Positions 1-9,360 of a stretch of 64,000 nucleotides of DNA are shown piece after piece (position 1 is the stretch's first letter; each line of letters starts with the position of its first letter). Under the pieces are notes generated by a model. That model was not told where the DNA came from. It searched no databases and was given only the letters and a program-made list of their open reading frames with translations. Source of the stretch: JAQXDR01 sp038138625 (GTDB lineage: Bacteria > Pseudomonadota > Alphaproteobacteria > Rhodobacterales > Rhodobacteraceae); NCBI GenBank assembly GCA_038138625.1, contig JAYQEA010000002.1:34412-98411 (forward strand), given 5' to 3'. The position numbers and the translations under genes are program-made.

Positions 1-330
1 GGTCTGATGGCCGCAGAAAAAGCGTTGGTCGCCGGCGGCAAGTTGGCTGTCGTGACATTTCATTCGGTGGAAGACCGTATGGTTAAACGGTTTCTACAGT
101 CCCGTGCGGGCGCAACAGGCAGGGGAAGCCGTCATGCTCCGGAAATCCAGCACACCCTGCCGCGGTTTGACCTGACACCGCGCAAAGCGATTTCACCTGA
201 TGCTGTTGAGTTGGCTGCAAACCCAAGGTCGCGCTCGGCCAAACTGCGGGTCGCGACACGCACGGATGCTGCATCGGGTGACATTGCGCCCCGTGAGATT
301 GCGATGCCAACGCTGAAAGGAGACCAATGA
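1..330 (+). CDS. rsmH: 16S rRNA (cytosine-1402-N4)-methyltransferase, C-terminal part
   Basis: The window opens inside this gene, so only the last 109 codons are present. The product is the S-adenosylmethionine-dependent methyltransferase RsmH (formerly MraW), which N4-methylates C1402 of 16S rRNA. The visible part has the family's C-terminal signature FHSVEDRMVKRF (about residues 20-31 of the fragment), followed by the arginine-rich tail with RKAISP and the NPRSRSAKLR stretch that ends typical RsmH proteins. Its stop codon overlaps the ftsL start (ATGA), as expected for the head of a dcw cluster. Identification rests on these motifs and on position directly before ftsL and ftsI. Confidence 0.93.
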   Translation, partial: GLMAAEKALVAGGKLAVVTFHSVEDRMVKRFLQSRAGATGRGSRHAPEIQHTLPRFDLTPRKAISPDAVELAANPRSRSAKLRVATRTDAASGDIAPREIAMPTLKGDQ

Positions 331-683
331 TGCGTTTTGTGATCCATGCAGTTGCTTTTTTGGTCGTGATCGGTTTGGGGTTTTGGGCATACCACGAAAA
401 TTACAAGACCCAGGCCGCATTGGCCAAGACTGAAAGCTTTGATCTACGTATTTCCAACGCGCATACGCGGCTTTCTGTTTTGCGGGCAGAGTGGGCATAT
501 CTGAACCGACCAGACCGTCTTCGTAATCTGGTCGAGATGAACTATGACCGGTTGGAATTGATGCCTTTGAATTATCGACAGTTTCACGATCTGGATGGCG
601 CGCGGCCTTTGCCGTATCCGGCCGGGCGCAACATCGGGGTAGAGCAGGCCGTAGAAGTGTCCCGCGCGGAGACCACCCCATGA
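327..683 (+). CDS. ftsL: Cell division protein FtsL
   Basis: This 118-residue protein has a short cytoplasmic start, one membrane segment (about residues 4-20) and a periplasmic coiled-coil-like stretch (about 30-75). That is the layout of FtsL, a bitopic divisome protein that works with FtsB and FtsQ and helps activate FtsWI. Sequence conservation in this family is low, so the call depends on size, topology, the NRPDRLRNL segment and position between rsmH and ftsI. A ribosome site AAAGGAGA lies at 316-323. The second ATG at 330 has better spacing from it than the ATG at 327. The 3' end overlaps ftsI by four bases. Confidence 0.88.
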   Translation: MMRFVIHAVAFLVVIGLGFWAYHENYKTQAALAKTESFDLRISNAHTRLSVLRAEWAYLNRPDRLRNLVEMNYDRLELMPLNYRQFHDLDGARPLPYPAGRNIGVEQAVEVSRAETTP

Positions 684-2470
684 TACGCACCCCCCTGCGA
701 CCACTTGCACACATTATAAAGGCGCGGGCGGACGGCGAAAATCCTGATGCCATCGAACGTGAAAATCTGCGACGTCGACATGACGAAACGCGGGACAGTT
801 TGCGGGTTCGGGCAGAGGGACGCCTGATTGTTATGGTCATGGTCTTCTTTTGTGCGTTCAGTTTGGTTGGCGCACGCATGGGCTTGCTTGCGGCATCAGA
901 CACATTGGTGCCGCGTGGAACTGGCGAAGCTCAGCGTATTTCGGCGACGCGGGCTGATATCACCGACCGTCACGGACGCATCCTTGCGACCAACATGGAA
1001 ACCTACTCCTTGTACGCTCATCCCCGCGATATGATTGAACCCATACGCGCGGCAAAGGCACTGATGGGAATTTTCCCCGACCTTGATGAAGCAAGCGTTA
1101 TAGAGAAATTCACAGGCCGCAGCCCGTTCGTATGGGTCAAGCGCCGGATCAGTCCGGAACAAAAGCAGGCGGTTCATGACATTGGTGAGCCGGGCCTCGT
1201 GTTTGGTCCGCGTGAAATGAGGTTGTATCCAAACGGACCCGTTGCTGCGCATATTCTGGGTGGGACCAGTTACGGGCGTGAGGATGTCCGTGCGGCCGAA
1301 ATTGTTGGCGTCGCGGGGATTGAACGGGCACACAATGATCTTTTACGCGATCCGGCCATGGCGGGCCATTCCTTAACCCTATCGCTTGATCTTTCGGTCC
1401 AGGCCGCAACCGAACGCGTGCTGGCGGGCGGCATGTCTTTGATGAATGCCAAAGGTGCTGCGGCGATCGTCATGCAGTGTGACACTGGTGAGGTTCTGTC
1501 CATGGCCTCACTGCCTGATTTCGATCCCAACAAGCGGCCCCGTGTCGCGGCTGATGTAACACAAGAGGATAGCCCCCTTTTCAACCGTGCGGTTCAGGGT
1601 GTTTATGAATTGGGGTCGGTCTTTAAATCATTCACCATCGCCCAGGCCTTGGACATGGGAATTGTCTCTCCGCAGACCCAGGTGGATATTCGCGGACCTT
1701 TGCGGTGGGGCCGCCACACCATCAATGATTTTCTCAATCATGGGACCGAATTGTCGGTAGAGATGGTTCTTGTGGAATCCTCGAATATCGGCACAGCCCG
1801 CTTGGCGCAACGTATCGGAATTTCCGATCACCAGCGCTTCTTGCGCGATCTTGGATTGTTTGAGCCTTTGCCTATCGAACTCGCAGAGGCCAGCCAAGGG
1901 CGCCCGCGCTTACCAAAAAACTGGTCTGAGCTATCGACCATGACCATTTCTTATGGTCACGGATTGTCGGTGACACCGCTGCATTTGGCGACTTCTTATG
2001 CGACATTGTGCAATGGGGGCACAAAGGTGGCGCCCACGCTTATCAAACGAGAGATAAGTGAAACGGGACCCCGTTTGCTGAGTCTGCCAGCAGCGATGCA
2101 GACGACGGCGATGATGCGTCAGGTTGTGGTCCACGAAAAGGGCACGGCCTCTATGGCGAACGTGGGCGGCTATGCGGTTGCAGGTAAAACGGGATCTGCC
2201 GACAAATATGATGCGGAAAAAGGCGGGTATCACGAAGATCGGGTCATTGCTACATTCGCCAGTGTCTTTCCGGCGGACAGGCCGGAATATGTCCTAGTGG
2301 TCATGCTGGACGAGCCCTCGGTTCACAATGGTGATGAAATCAAACGCACAGCCGGATGGACGGCCGTGCCTGTCGCCGCCGAGATCATCAATCGCATAGC
2401 GCCGATGCTTGTTGCGCCGACACCAAATGGACCACGTGCGCTGGCTCGTGTAAGCTTGACGTCAAGATGA
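680..2470 (+). CDS. ftsI: Peptidoglycan transpeptidase FtsI (penicillin-binding protein 3)
   Basis: This is the septal class B penicillin-binding protein that cross-links peptidoglycan at the division site. After a cytoplasmic tail of about 50 residues there is one membrane anchor (about 51-70), then the non-catalytic module, then the transpeptidase domain. The three active-site motifs are visible: SVFK (about residue 313, with the acylated serine), SSN (about 367) and KTG (about 502, in AGKTGSADKY). At 596 residues it is of normal size. It overlaps ftsL by four bases, so translational coupling is likely. murE follows after 45 bases. Confidence 0.96.
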   Translation: MIRTPLRPLAHIIKARADGENPDAIERENLRRRHDETRDSLRVRAEGRLIVMVMVFFCAFSLVGARMGLLAASDTLVPRGTGEAQRISATRADITDRHGRILATNMETYSLYAHPRDMIEPIRAAKALMGIFPDLDEASVIEKFTGRSPFVWVKRRISPEQKQAVHDIGEPGLVFGPREMRLYPNGPVAAHILGGTSYGREDVRAAEIVGVAGIERAHNDLLRDPAMAGHSLTLSLDLSVQAATERVLAGGMSLMNAKGAAAIVMQCDTGEVLSMASLPDFDPNKRPRVAADVTQEDSPLFNRAVQGVYELGSVFKSFTIAQALDMGIVSPQTQVDIRGPLRWGRHTINDFLNHGTELSVEMVLVESSNIGTARLAQRIGISDHQRFLRDLGLFEPLPIELAEASQGRPRLPKNWSELSTMTISYGHGLSVTPLHLATSYATLCNGGTKVAPTLIKREISETGPRLLSLPAAMQTTAMMRQVVVHEKGTASMANVGGYAVAGKTGSADKYDAEKGGYHEDRVIATFASVFPADRPEYVLVVMLDEPSVHNGDEIKRTAGWTAVPVAAEIINRIAPMLVAPTPNGPRALARVSLTSR

Positions 2471-2515
2471 TAACCGCGGCAGCTAATCTGGCCGCGGATC
2501 CAAGGCGAACCGGCA

Positions 2516-3994
2516 GTGACGATACATAAAAAATACCTGACTGATCTTGGGCTTGCAGCCCGGGGCGGGTTCAATCCGTTGATATCGGGGCTGGCCATCG
2601 ATTCGCGCCGCGTTGGGCCGTCGGAGTTATTTGCGGCTTTGCCGGGCACGGCCGTACATGGCAGCCGCTTTATAAAGATGGCTCTGGAACGAGGCGCTAC
2701 GGCGATATTGACAGATGCCGAAGGCGCTGCGTTTGCCGAAGACGTGTTGTCACAAAGTCAGGCTGCGATTGTTGTCACCGAAGAACCCCGGGCGGCATTA
2801 TCAGCGGCTGCCGCCTTGTGGTTTGCCCGTCAGCCCGACACCATGGTGGCTGTGACCGGAACCAACGGCAAAACCTCAGTGGCCAGTTTTACGCGGCAGA
2901 TCTGGCAGGCGCTCGGGTATGCTTCGGTAAATCTGGGCACCACGGGCGTCGAAGGGGACTGGCAGGCACCTTTGGCCCATACGACACCGGATCCACTGAC
3001 CTTACACAAAGCTTTGATGAATGCCGCCGACGCCGGTATCACGCATGCCGCGATGGAGGCATCCAGTCATGGTCTGGACCAAAGGCGCTTGGATGGCGTC
3101 GCCCTGAAAGCGGCCGCGTTTACCAATTTCTCTCAGGATCATCTGGATTATCACCGGACGTTCGATGCCTATTTTACGGCCAAGGCCGGACTTTTTGATC
3201 GGCTGCTTCCGCCCGAGGGTTGTGCCGTGATCAATCTGTCCGATCCAAAGGGCGGTTCGCTTGCAGATATTACGCGTCAGCGCGGTGCGCGGGTTTTGGG
3301 GGTGGGTCCGGATGGTGTGCTGACAATTCTCGGGCAACGCTACGATGTGACGGGGCAGGACCTGAGATTTGCCCATCGCAATGCGGTGCATCAGGTGCGG
3401 CTGAATTTGATGGGTGGCTTTCAGGCGGAAAATGTTCTTATCGCCGCTGGTTTGACAATTGCCGTTGGCGCTGATCCTGCGGATGTATTTGATGCTTTGC
3501 CTAAAATCGAGACGGTCAAAGGACGAATGCAGCTTGTGGCGCAACGTGACAATGGTGCAGCCGTGTTCGTAGACTACGCGCACACACCTGACGCTGTGGC
3601 CACAGCGTTGAGCGCGCTCAGACCGCATGTGTTGGGACGACTGATTGCAATTATTGGTGCCGGCGGTGACAGAGACGCGACCAAGCGTCCTTTGATGGGT
3701 CAAGCGGCCGCACAGGCGGCAGATTTGGTATTCGTGACGGATGATAACCCGCGCAGTGAGGATCCGGCCGTCATCCGCGCAGCCGTTCTGGGTGGGGTTC
3801 CTGGCGCAATCGAGGTCGCAGACCGCGCCGAAGCTATTTTACGGGCGACCGCCGAATTGGGGCCGGGGGACGCGTTGTTGATCTGTGGCAAAGGACACGA
3901 GACGGGACAACAGATAGGCAATGTGACCTACCCCTTTGATGATACAGAGCAGGCCTCTATTTCGGTTGCCGCATTGGATGGAAAGATACCATGA
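2516..3994 (+). CDS. murE: UDP-MurNAc-L-Ala-D-Glu:meso-diaminopimelate ligase MurE
   Basis: MurE is the cytoplasmic Mur ligase that adds the third residue of the peptidoglycan stem peptide. The ATP-binding motif VTGTNGKTSV is at about residues 112-121. DNPRSEDP at about 409 is the signature that selects meso-diaminopimelate rather than lysine, as expected in a Gram-negative bacterium. The C-terminal ICGKGHETGQ is also typical. The reading frame begins with GTG at 2516. There is no better in-frame ATG nearby and the ribosome site is weak (AAGGCGA about ten bases upstream). Its end overlaps murF by four bases. Confidence 0.95.
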   Translation: MTIHKKYLTDLGLAARGGFNPLISGLAIDSRRVGPSELFAALPGTAVHGSRFIKMALERGATAILTDAEGAAFAEDVLSQSQAAIVVTEEPRAALSAAAALWFARQPDTMVAVTGTNGKTSVASFTRQIWQALGYASVNLGTTGVEGDWQAPLAHTTPDPLTLHKALMNAADAGITHAAMEASSHGLDQRRLDGVALKAAAFTNFSQDHLDYHRTFDAYFTAKAGLFDRLLPPEGCAVINLSDPKGGSLADITRQRGARVLGVGPDGVLTILGQRYDVTGQDLRFAHRNAVHQVRLNLMGGFQAENVLIAAGLTIAVGADPADVFDALPKIETVKGRMQLVAQRDNGAAVFVDYAHTPDAVATALSALRPHVLGRLIAIIGAGGDRDATKRPLMGQAAAQAADLVFVTDDNPRSEDPAVIRAAVLGGVPGAIEVADRAEAILRATAELGPGDALLICGKGHETGQQIGNVTYPFDDTEQASISVAALDGKIP

Positions 3995-5442
3995 CCCTAT
4001 GGCGCGCAACCGACGCTGCACAGGCCACAGGCGGACGCACCACTGGGGATTGGTGTGTCACGGGCGTTTCAATCGACAGTCGCAACCTCACACGCGGAGA
4101 TTTGTTCGTGGCACTCACAGATGTCCGCGATGGACATGATTTTGTGTCAGCCGCTCTGGCCGCAGGGGCAGGAGCAGCGCTGGTAAGCCGTATACCCGAA
4201 GGCGTACCACCGGATGCCCCACTGCTGATTGTCAAAGACGTGCAAACCGCGCTTGAGGATCTGGGCCGCGCGGCAAGGGCGCGCTTTACCGGGCAGGTGG
4301 TTGCAGTGACGGGATCGGTCGGAAAGACATCGACGAAAGAAATGCTGCGCGATGTCCTTGGGGGACAGGGAAAGACCCATGCGGCAGTGGCAAGCTACAA
4401 CAATCATTGGGGGGTGCCGCTGACCCTCGCGCGGATGCCGCCAGATGCATGTTTTGCCGTGATCGAAATCGGGATGAACCATCCCGGAGAAATTGCGCCA
4501 CTGTCGAAAATGGCACGGCCCCATGTGGCGGTTGTGACAACTGTTGCACCTGCCCATCTGGCCGCCTTTCGCGACATTGCAGGTATCGCGTGTGAAAAGG
4601 CCACGATCTTTGAGGGATTAGAGCCGAATGGCGTTGCGATATACAACGGGGATCTTGAGGTATCTGGTCTGCTGCTGGCTGGTGCGCGCGCCCGGACAAA
4701 TCGAATTATTTCCTTTGGCGAGCGCGCCTCAAATCATCACCGTGCAACGACGGTGCGGCTCCTTGATCACGTGACGGTGGTCACGGGACGTGCCTGGCGC
4801 ACACCGTTGTTGTTCAAGCTCGCGGTGCCGGGCCGGCATTTTGCGACCAATGCGCTTGCAGTGATGGCTGTTGTGCAGGTTCTTGGGTTGGATCGGGCGA
4901 TCGCGGCAACCGACTTGGGACGCTGGACCCCTGTCGCAGGGCGAGGTCTCCGCGAAATCATTCGTCTGGATCCTGTAGATGAACGCCAATCGATCGAGCT
5001 GATTGACGACGCCTATAATGCCAATCCTGCATCTGTATCTGCGGCTATGGATGTTTTGGCATCGGTGCCCATTGGCAAGGGGGCAGGTCATAGGGCCCGT
5101 GGGCGGCGAATTGCCTATTTGGGGGATATGAAAGAACTGGGTCCCAGCGAGGATATTCTGCACAGGGGGTTGGCCGATCTTTCTGCATTTGCTGAAATCG
5201 ACGTTGTGCATTGTGTGGGGCCTTTGATGGAGGCGTTGTATAACGCTTTGCCAGTAACAAAGCGGGGACGCTGGACAGAAACATCACAGGCCATGGCAGC
5301 ACATGTTGCGGGGGACTTGAATGTGGCTGATGTGGTGTTGGTGAAAGGGTCGCTGTCCATGGGGCTGGCGCAAGTGGTTGACGCGGTGCGTGCCATGGGT
5401 CATCTCCGGCCCTTACAGGACGCGGACCATAAGGAGGCGTGA
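3991..5442 (+). CDS. murF: UDP-MurNAc-tripeptide:D-alanyl-D-alanine ligase MurF
   Basis: MurF joins D-Ala-D-Ala to the UDP-MurNAc tripeptide, the last cytoplasmic step before MraY. The nucleotide motif VTGSVGKTSTKEML is at about residues 103-116. The central segment has the SYNNHWGVPLTL and IEIGMNHPGEI blocks typical of MurF, and the C-terminal Rossmann-like part has IDDAYNANPASV and YLGDMKELG. At 483 residues it is of normal length. The ATG overlaps the murE stop (ATGA). The mraY ribosome site lies inside its last codons. Confidence 0.95.
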   Translation: MTLWRATDAAQATGGRTTGDWCVTGVSIDSRNLTRGDLFVALTDVRDGHDFVSAALAAGAGAALVSRIPEGVPPDAPLLIVKDVQTALEDLGRAARARFTGQVVAVTGSVGKTSTKEMLRDVLGGQGKTHAAVASYNNHWGVPLTLARMPPDACFAVIEIGMNHPGEIAPLSKMARPHVAVVTTVAPAHLAAFRDIAGIACEKATIFEGLEPNGVAIYNGDLEVSGLLLAGARARTNRIISFGERASNHHRATTVRLLDHVTVVTGRAWRTPLLFKLAVPGRHFATNALAVMAVVQVLGLDRAIAATDLGRWTPVAGRGLREIIRLDPVDERQSIELIDDAYNANPASVSAAMDVLASVPIGKGAGHRARGRRIAYLGDMKELGPSEDILHRGLADLSAFAEIDVVHCVGPLMEALYNALPVTKRGRWTETSQAMAAHVAGDLNVADVVLVKGSLSMGLAQVVDAVRAMGHLRPLQDADHKEA

Positions 5443-5443
5443 T

Positions 5444-6565
5444 ATGCTATATTGGATGACGCTTTTGTCAGATGGCGGAGACGTCTTTAACCTGTTTCGC
5501 TATATTACGTTTCGCGCAGGCGGAGCGTTTCTAACCGCGCTGGTGTTTGGATTCGTGTTTGGTCTACCGCTCATCAACGTGTTGCGGCGTCGGCAAGGCA
5601 AAGGCCAGCCGATCCGAGAAGATGGACCTGAAAGCCATTTTGCCAAAGCTGGAACCCCGACCATGGGGGGATTATTGATCGTCGGGGCGCTGGTGACGTC
5701 AACGGTGCTTTGGGCGCGTCTCGACAATCCCTTTATCTGGATTGTTCTTGCGGTCACTTTATGTTTTGCGGCGATCGGGTTTGCCGACGACTATGCCAAA
5801 GTATCCAAAGGCAATGCCAAGGGCGTGCCGGGCCGTGTCCGTCTGCTTTTGGGGTTTGCCATTGCCGGATGTGCAACCTACGCGACGATGGTGGTTCATG
5901 CAGGCTATGATGCGGAACTGGCCTTGCGGATCGAAGACTACAAACCGCTCGCCAGCCGTCTTGCAATGCCCGTTTTAAAAGATGTTCTTTTAAATCTGGG
6001 CCTGTTTTACATCGTTTTCGGCATGATTGTCATTGTTGGTGCGGCCAATGCGGTCAACCTGACCGATGGACTGGACGGGCTTGCGATCATGCCGGTGATG
6101 ATTGCTGCGGGCACCTTGGGCATAATCGCCTATGCGGTGGGACGCGTCGATTTCACGCAATATCTTGACGTTCACTACGTGCCGGGGACAGGTGAAATTT
6201 TGATCTTTTGTGCCGGACTGTTTGGCGGTGGGCTTGGATTTCTATGGTACAATGCGCCCCCGGCTGCCGTGTTCATGGGCGATACAGGTTCGTTGGCTTT
6301 GGGTGGTGCATTGGGTGCGATTGCTGTCAGCACCAAACATGAGATCGTCTTGGCGATCGTGGGGGGGCTTTTTGTGGTCGAGGCGCTCTCCGTGATCATT
6401 CAGGTCGTCTATTTTAAATGGACCGGTAGGCGCGTTTTTTTGATGGCGCCGATACATCACCACTACGAAAAAAAGGGTTGGGCCGAGCCGACAATCGTAA
6501 TCCGGTTCTGGATCATCTCGCTGATCCTCGCAATCATCGGGTTGGCCACGTTGAAGGTACGCTGA
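5444..6565 (+). CDS. mraY: Phospho-N-acetylmuramoyl-pentapeptide transferase MraY
   Basis: This integral membrane enzyme moves phospho-MurNAc-pentapeptide to undecaprenyl phosphate, making lipid I. About ten hydrophobic segments are visible. Family motifs include FADDYAKV, NAVNLTDGLDGLA (Mg-binding loop), FMGDTGSLALGG and the histidine loop APIHHHYEKKGW. The open frame extends upstream, but the start at 5444 follows AAGGAGG at 5431-5437 and gives 373 residues with the expected N-terminus MLYWM; an upstream start at 5378 would lie inside murF. About 120 bases separate its end from murD. Confidence 0.96.
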   Translation: MLYWMTLLSDGGDVFNLFRYITFRAGGAFLTALVFGFVFGLPLINVLRRRQGKGQPIREDGPESHFAKAGTPTMGGLLIVGALVTSTVLWARLDNPFIWIVLAVTLCFAAIGFADDYAKVSKGNAKGVPGRVRLLLGFAIAGCATYATMVVHAGYDAELALRIEDYKPLASRLAMPVLKDVLLNLGLFYIVFGMIVIVGAANAVNLTDGLDGLAIMPVMIAAGTLGIIAYAVGRVDFTQYLDVHYVPGTGEILIFCAGLFGGGLGFLWYNAPPAAVFMGDTGSLALGGALGAIAVSTKHEIVLAIVGGLFVVEALSVIIQVVYFKWTGRRVFLMAPIHHHYEKKGWAEPTIVIRFWIISLILAIIGLATLKVR

Positions 6566-6683
6566 AGATGACCTGTGCCTGTAGACTAAGGCCAACACAG
6601 GACTGTCGTGGTCCTTACAAAGATGTTGCGATGCGAACCTTTGGATCGCTGACATGCCTCCGCCCGAACAAAAGGGGCGATGC

Positions 6684-8093
6684 ATGATTGCGGTTCGTGG
6701 GTTTGTCAATGCGCGGGTCGGCGTACTGGGGCTGGGGCGGTCTGGTATGTCGACAGCGCGGGCGCTTGTTGCGGGCGGTGCGCATCCGGTGTGTTGGGAT
6801 GACAACCCTGATGCACGCGCTCGGGCTGCCGCGGACGGGTTTACCGTCGAAGATCTGCGAACTGCAAAAGCCCTGGCCTGCTTGGTTGTATCTCCGGGTA
6901 TTGCGCATCTTTTTCCCACACCTCACCCCGCGGTGCGCGCCGCATTGATGGAGGGTGTACCGGTCGATAACGACATCGGATTGTTTTTCAGATCGCTGGC
7001 TGTTTCGGATTGGGATCGTTTTGATCAGCCTCCGCGGGTGATCGCTGTCACCGGATCGAACGGCAAATCTACCACCTCTGCCTTGATTGCGCATGTGCTG
7101 GACAGTGTCGGGCGCGAGGTGCAACTGGCGGGCAATATCGGGCGCGGTGTTTTGGATATAGATCCACCGGGCGACGGTGATTTGGTGGTTCTTGAACTGT
7201 CGTCATACCAAACCGAACTGGCCCGTGCGTTGACCCCTGATATCGCCGTTTTCACCAATCTCAGCCCCGATCATCTGGACAGACATGGTGGTTTTGGAGG
7301 CTATTTTGCGGCCAAGCGTCGGCTTTTTTCCGAAGGAGGGCCAGATCGGGCAATCGTCGGTATTGATGAGGACGCAGGGCTTTTTCTAGCGGGACAGCTG
7401 TCCGAAGGTGCGGCAGACGATCGCGTGATCCGTGTCGCAAGGGGAAAGGCGAAAGGATCAGCCTGGCAGGTGCTTGCCCGCAAGGGGTTTTTGGCGGAAT
7501 GGCGCAAAGGCCGGCAGGTTGCGTCCCTTGATCTGCGCGGTATGCAGGGTCTGGCAGGTGCTCATAATCATCAAAATGCATGCGCATGTTACGCGGTCTG
7601 TCGCAGCCTTGGACTGGCGCCCCGCGTGATCGAGAGTGCTCTGGCCAGCTTTGCAGGCCTCGCGCACCGCAGTCAGTTCGTTGTAGACCATGGTGGCGTG
7701 CGGGTTATCAACGATAGCAAAGCCACGAATGTCGACAGCGCCTTGCAGGCACTGTTGGCTTTTGAACGCGTGCAGTGGATCTGTGGTGGTCAGCAGAAAG
7801 AGGGCGGGCTTGACGGGCTTGCAGCCGGATTGAACCACGTCGTACAGGCCTACGTTATCGGGCAGGATGCAGCCGCTTTTGCACAGGCCCTGCCGCAAGA
7901 TAAGGTGCAGATCTGCGGTGACATGCGCACAGCCGTGGCGTCTGCGCTTGGTGCGGCTCAACCGGGTGAGGTCGTACTGCTGGCACCGGCGGCCGCCAGT
8001 TTTGATCAATATGATAGCTTTGAAGCCCGTGGACAGGACTTCATGCAATGCGTGGCCGCTGTGCTGGCAAAACTGAACAGTGCGTCTGCATAG
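6684..8093 (+). CDS. murD: UDP-N-acetylmuramoylalanine:D-glutamate ligase MurD
   Basis: MurD adds D-glutamate to UDP-MurNAc-L-alanine in the cytoplasm. The N-terminal Rossmann-like motif VLGLGRSGMSTARAL is at about residues 13-27, the ATP loop VTGSNGKSTTSALI at about 119-132, and the LSSYQTEL and TNLSPDHLDRHG blocks follow. The chosen ATG at 6684 follows AAAGGGGCGA; an in-frame ATG at 6654 would add ten residues unlike the family N-terminus. It is the last plus-strand dcw gene here. The gene that usually follows, ftsW, is not present, and a convergent gene begins two bases after the stop. Confidence 0.95.
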   Translation: MIAVRGFVNARVGVLGLGRSGMSTARALVAGGAHPVCWDDNPDARARAAADGFTVEDLRTAKALACLVVSPGIAHLFPTPHPAVRAALMEGVPVDNDIGLFFRSLAVSDWDRFDQPPRVIAVTGSNGKSTTSALIAHVLDSVGREVQLAGNIGRGVLDIDPPGDGDLVVLELSSYQTELARALTPDIAVFTNLSPDHLDRHGGFGGYFAAKRRLFSEGGPDRAIVGIDEDAGLFLAGQLSEGAADDRVIRVARGKAKGSAWQVLARKGFLAEWRKGRQVASLDLRGMQGLAGAHNHQNACACYAVCRSLGLAPRVIESALASFAGLAHRSQFVVDHGGVRVINDSKATNVDSALQALLAFERVQWICGGQQKEGGLDGLAAGLNHVVQAYVIGQDAAAFAQALPQDKVQICGDMRTAVASALGAAQPGEVVLLAPAAASFDQYDSFEARGQDFMQCVAAVLAKLNSASA

Positions 8094-8095
8094 GC

Positions 8096-9298
8096 TTATA
8101 CGTTGCCCTGCATGCGAGCCACTTGACCCGCAGCCTGACCCGATGCCCAGGCCCATTGAAAATTGTATCCCCCGAGCCAGCCCGTGACGTCGACGCATTC
8201 ACCAATGAAATACAAGCCTTTGCAATGGCGTGACATCATGGTTTTGCTGTCGATGTCGCGGGTGGTGATGCCGCCAAGGGTCACCTCGGCAGTCCGGTAG
8301 CCCTCTGTGCCCTGCGGCGTGACGGACCAACGATGCAGTCGGGCGGACAGCGCCGCGATGTCACGATTTGACAGATTGGCGAGTTGACCGTCAAGCGGGA
8401 GATCCCGTGCAAGATGTGCGACCAGCCGATCTGGCAAAAGGCTGGCCATCACTGTGCTAAGCTGCTGGCGTGGCCGCGTTGCGCGGGCCTGCTGCACAGC
8501 ATCTGTAACCGATCGATCGGGAAACAGATCCAAGATTACCTCCTGTCCCGGCGACCAGTAGCTTGAAATTTGCAAAATCGCCGGGCCCGACAGGCCGCGG
8601 TGGGTAAATAACATTGCTTCATCAAATTGCGCTTCTGCGCAACTGGCCCGAATTGGCAAGCTCACACCTGCCAGCGGTTTGAAACGTCCGTCAGGAAAGG
8701 TGAATGGCACCAGCCCAGCGCGGGTTTCGGTGGTTGTATGCCCAAATTTGGCTGCAATATCATATGCAAGCCCGGTCGCACCCATTTTGGGGATGGATTT
8801 TCCGCCCGTGGCGACAATCAGGTTCCGGGCTGTGATCGCATGGCTTTGCCCCTCTTTTTCAACGTTGATGTGAAAGCAACTGCCATCATGGCTAAGGTCG
8901 ACAAGCCGCGTTTGCAGCCATAAATCCGCTGCGCTGCACTCGTCCAAAAGCATGCGTACGATTTGGCGGGCGGATCCATCACAAAAAAGCTGGCCCAAGG
9001 TTTTTTCGTGCCAGGCGATGCGGTGTTTTTCGACGAGATCCAGAAAATCAAAGGCTGTATAGCGGCTTAGGGCAGATTTGTGAAAGTGGGGATTTTGGCC
9101 CAAGAAAGCCTCTGGGCCGCAGCCTAAATTGGTGAAATTACAGCGCCCTCCGCCAGAGATGCGGATTTTCTCGCCGGGTGCGCGTGCGTGGTCGATGATA
9201 AGCGTGTTCGGGCCGCTTTGAGAGGCGGCCATAAGGCCGGCTGCCCCGGCACCCAACACCAAAGTATTTATATGCATAACGCGGGGTGTGTCATGCAC
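8096..9298 (-). CDS. NAD(P)/FAD-dependent oxidoreductase, YhiN/HI0933 family
   Basis: This 400-residue flavoprotein has the FAD-binding motif LGAGAAGLMAA (about residues 15-25), the family-specific ISGGGRCNFTN (about 46-56) and the C-terminal block FIGECVDVTGWLGGYNFQWA that closes the FAD site. These mark the HI0933/YhiN family, widespread proteins whose substrate is still unknown. An ATG at 9277 would also fit; the upstream ATG at 9298 has an AAGGG eight bases before it. The gene converges on murD with almost no spacer, so it interrupts the usual dcw order. Confidence 0.85.
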   Translation of the reverse strand: MHDTPRVMHINTLVLGAGAAGLMAASQSGPNTLIIDHARAPGEKIRISGGGRCNFTNLGCGPEAFLGQNPHFHKSALSRYTAFDFLDLVEKHRIAWHEKTLGQLFCDGSARQIVRMLLDECSAADLWLQTRLVDLSHDGSCFHINVEKEGQSHAITARNLIVATGGKSIPKMGATGLAYDIAAKFGHTTTETRAGLVPFTFPDGRFKPLAGVSLPIRASCAEAQFDEAMLFTHRGLSGPAILQISSYWSPGQEVILDLFPDRSVTDAVQQARATRPRQQLSTVMASLLPDRLVAHLARDLPLDGQLANLSNRDIAALSARLHRWSVTPQGTEGYRTAEVTLGGITTRDIDSKTMMSRHCKGLYFIGECVDVTGWLGGYNFQWAWASGQAAGQVARMQGNV

Positions 9299-9360
9299 AG
9301 ACCCTTAGTGCAACCCCGTGCCGCGGGCTCTTTCGCGCGTCGTATATGTCTGGGGAGAGA

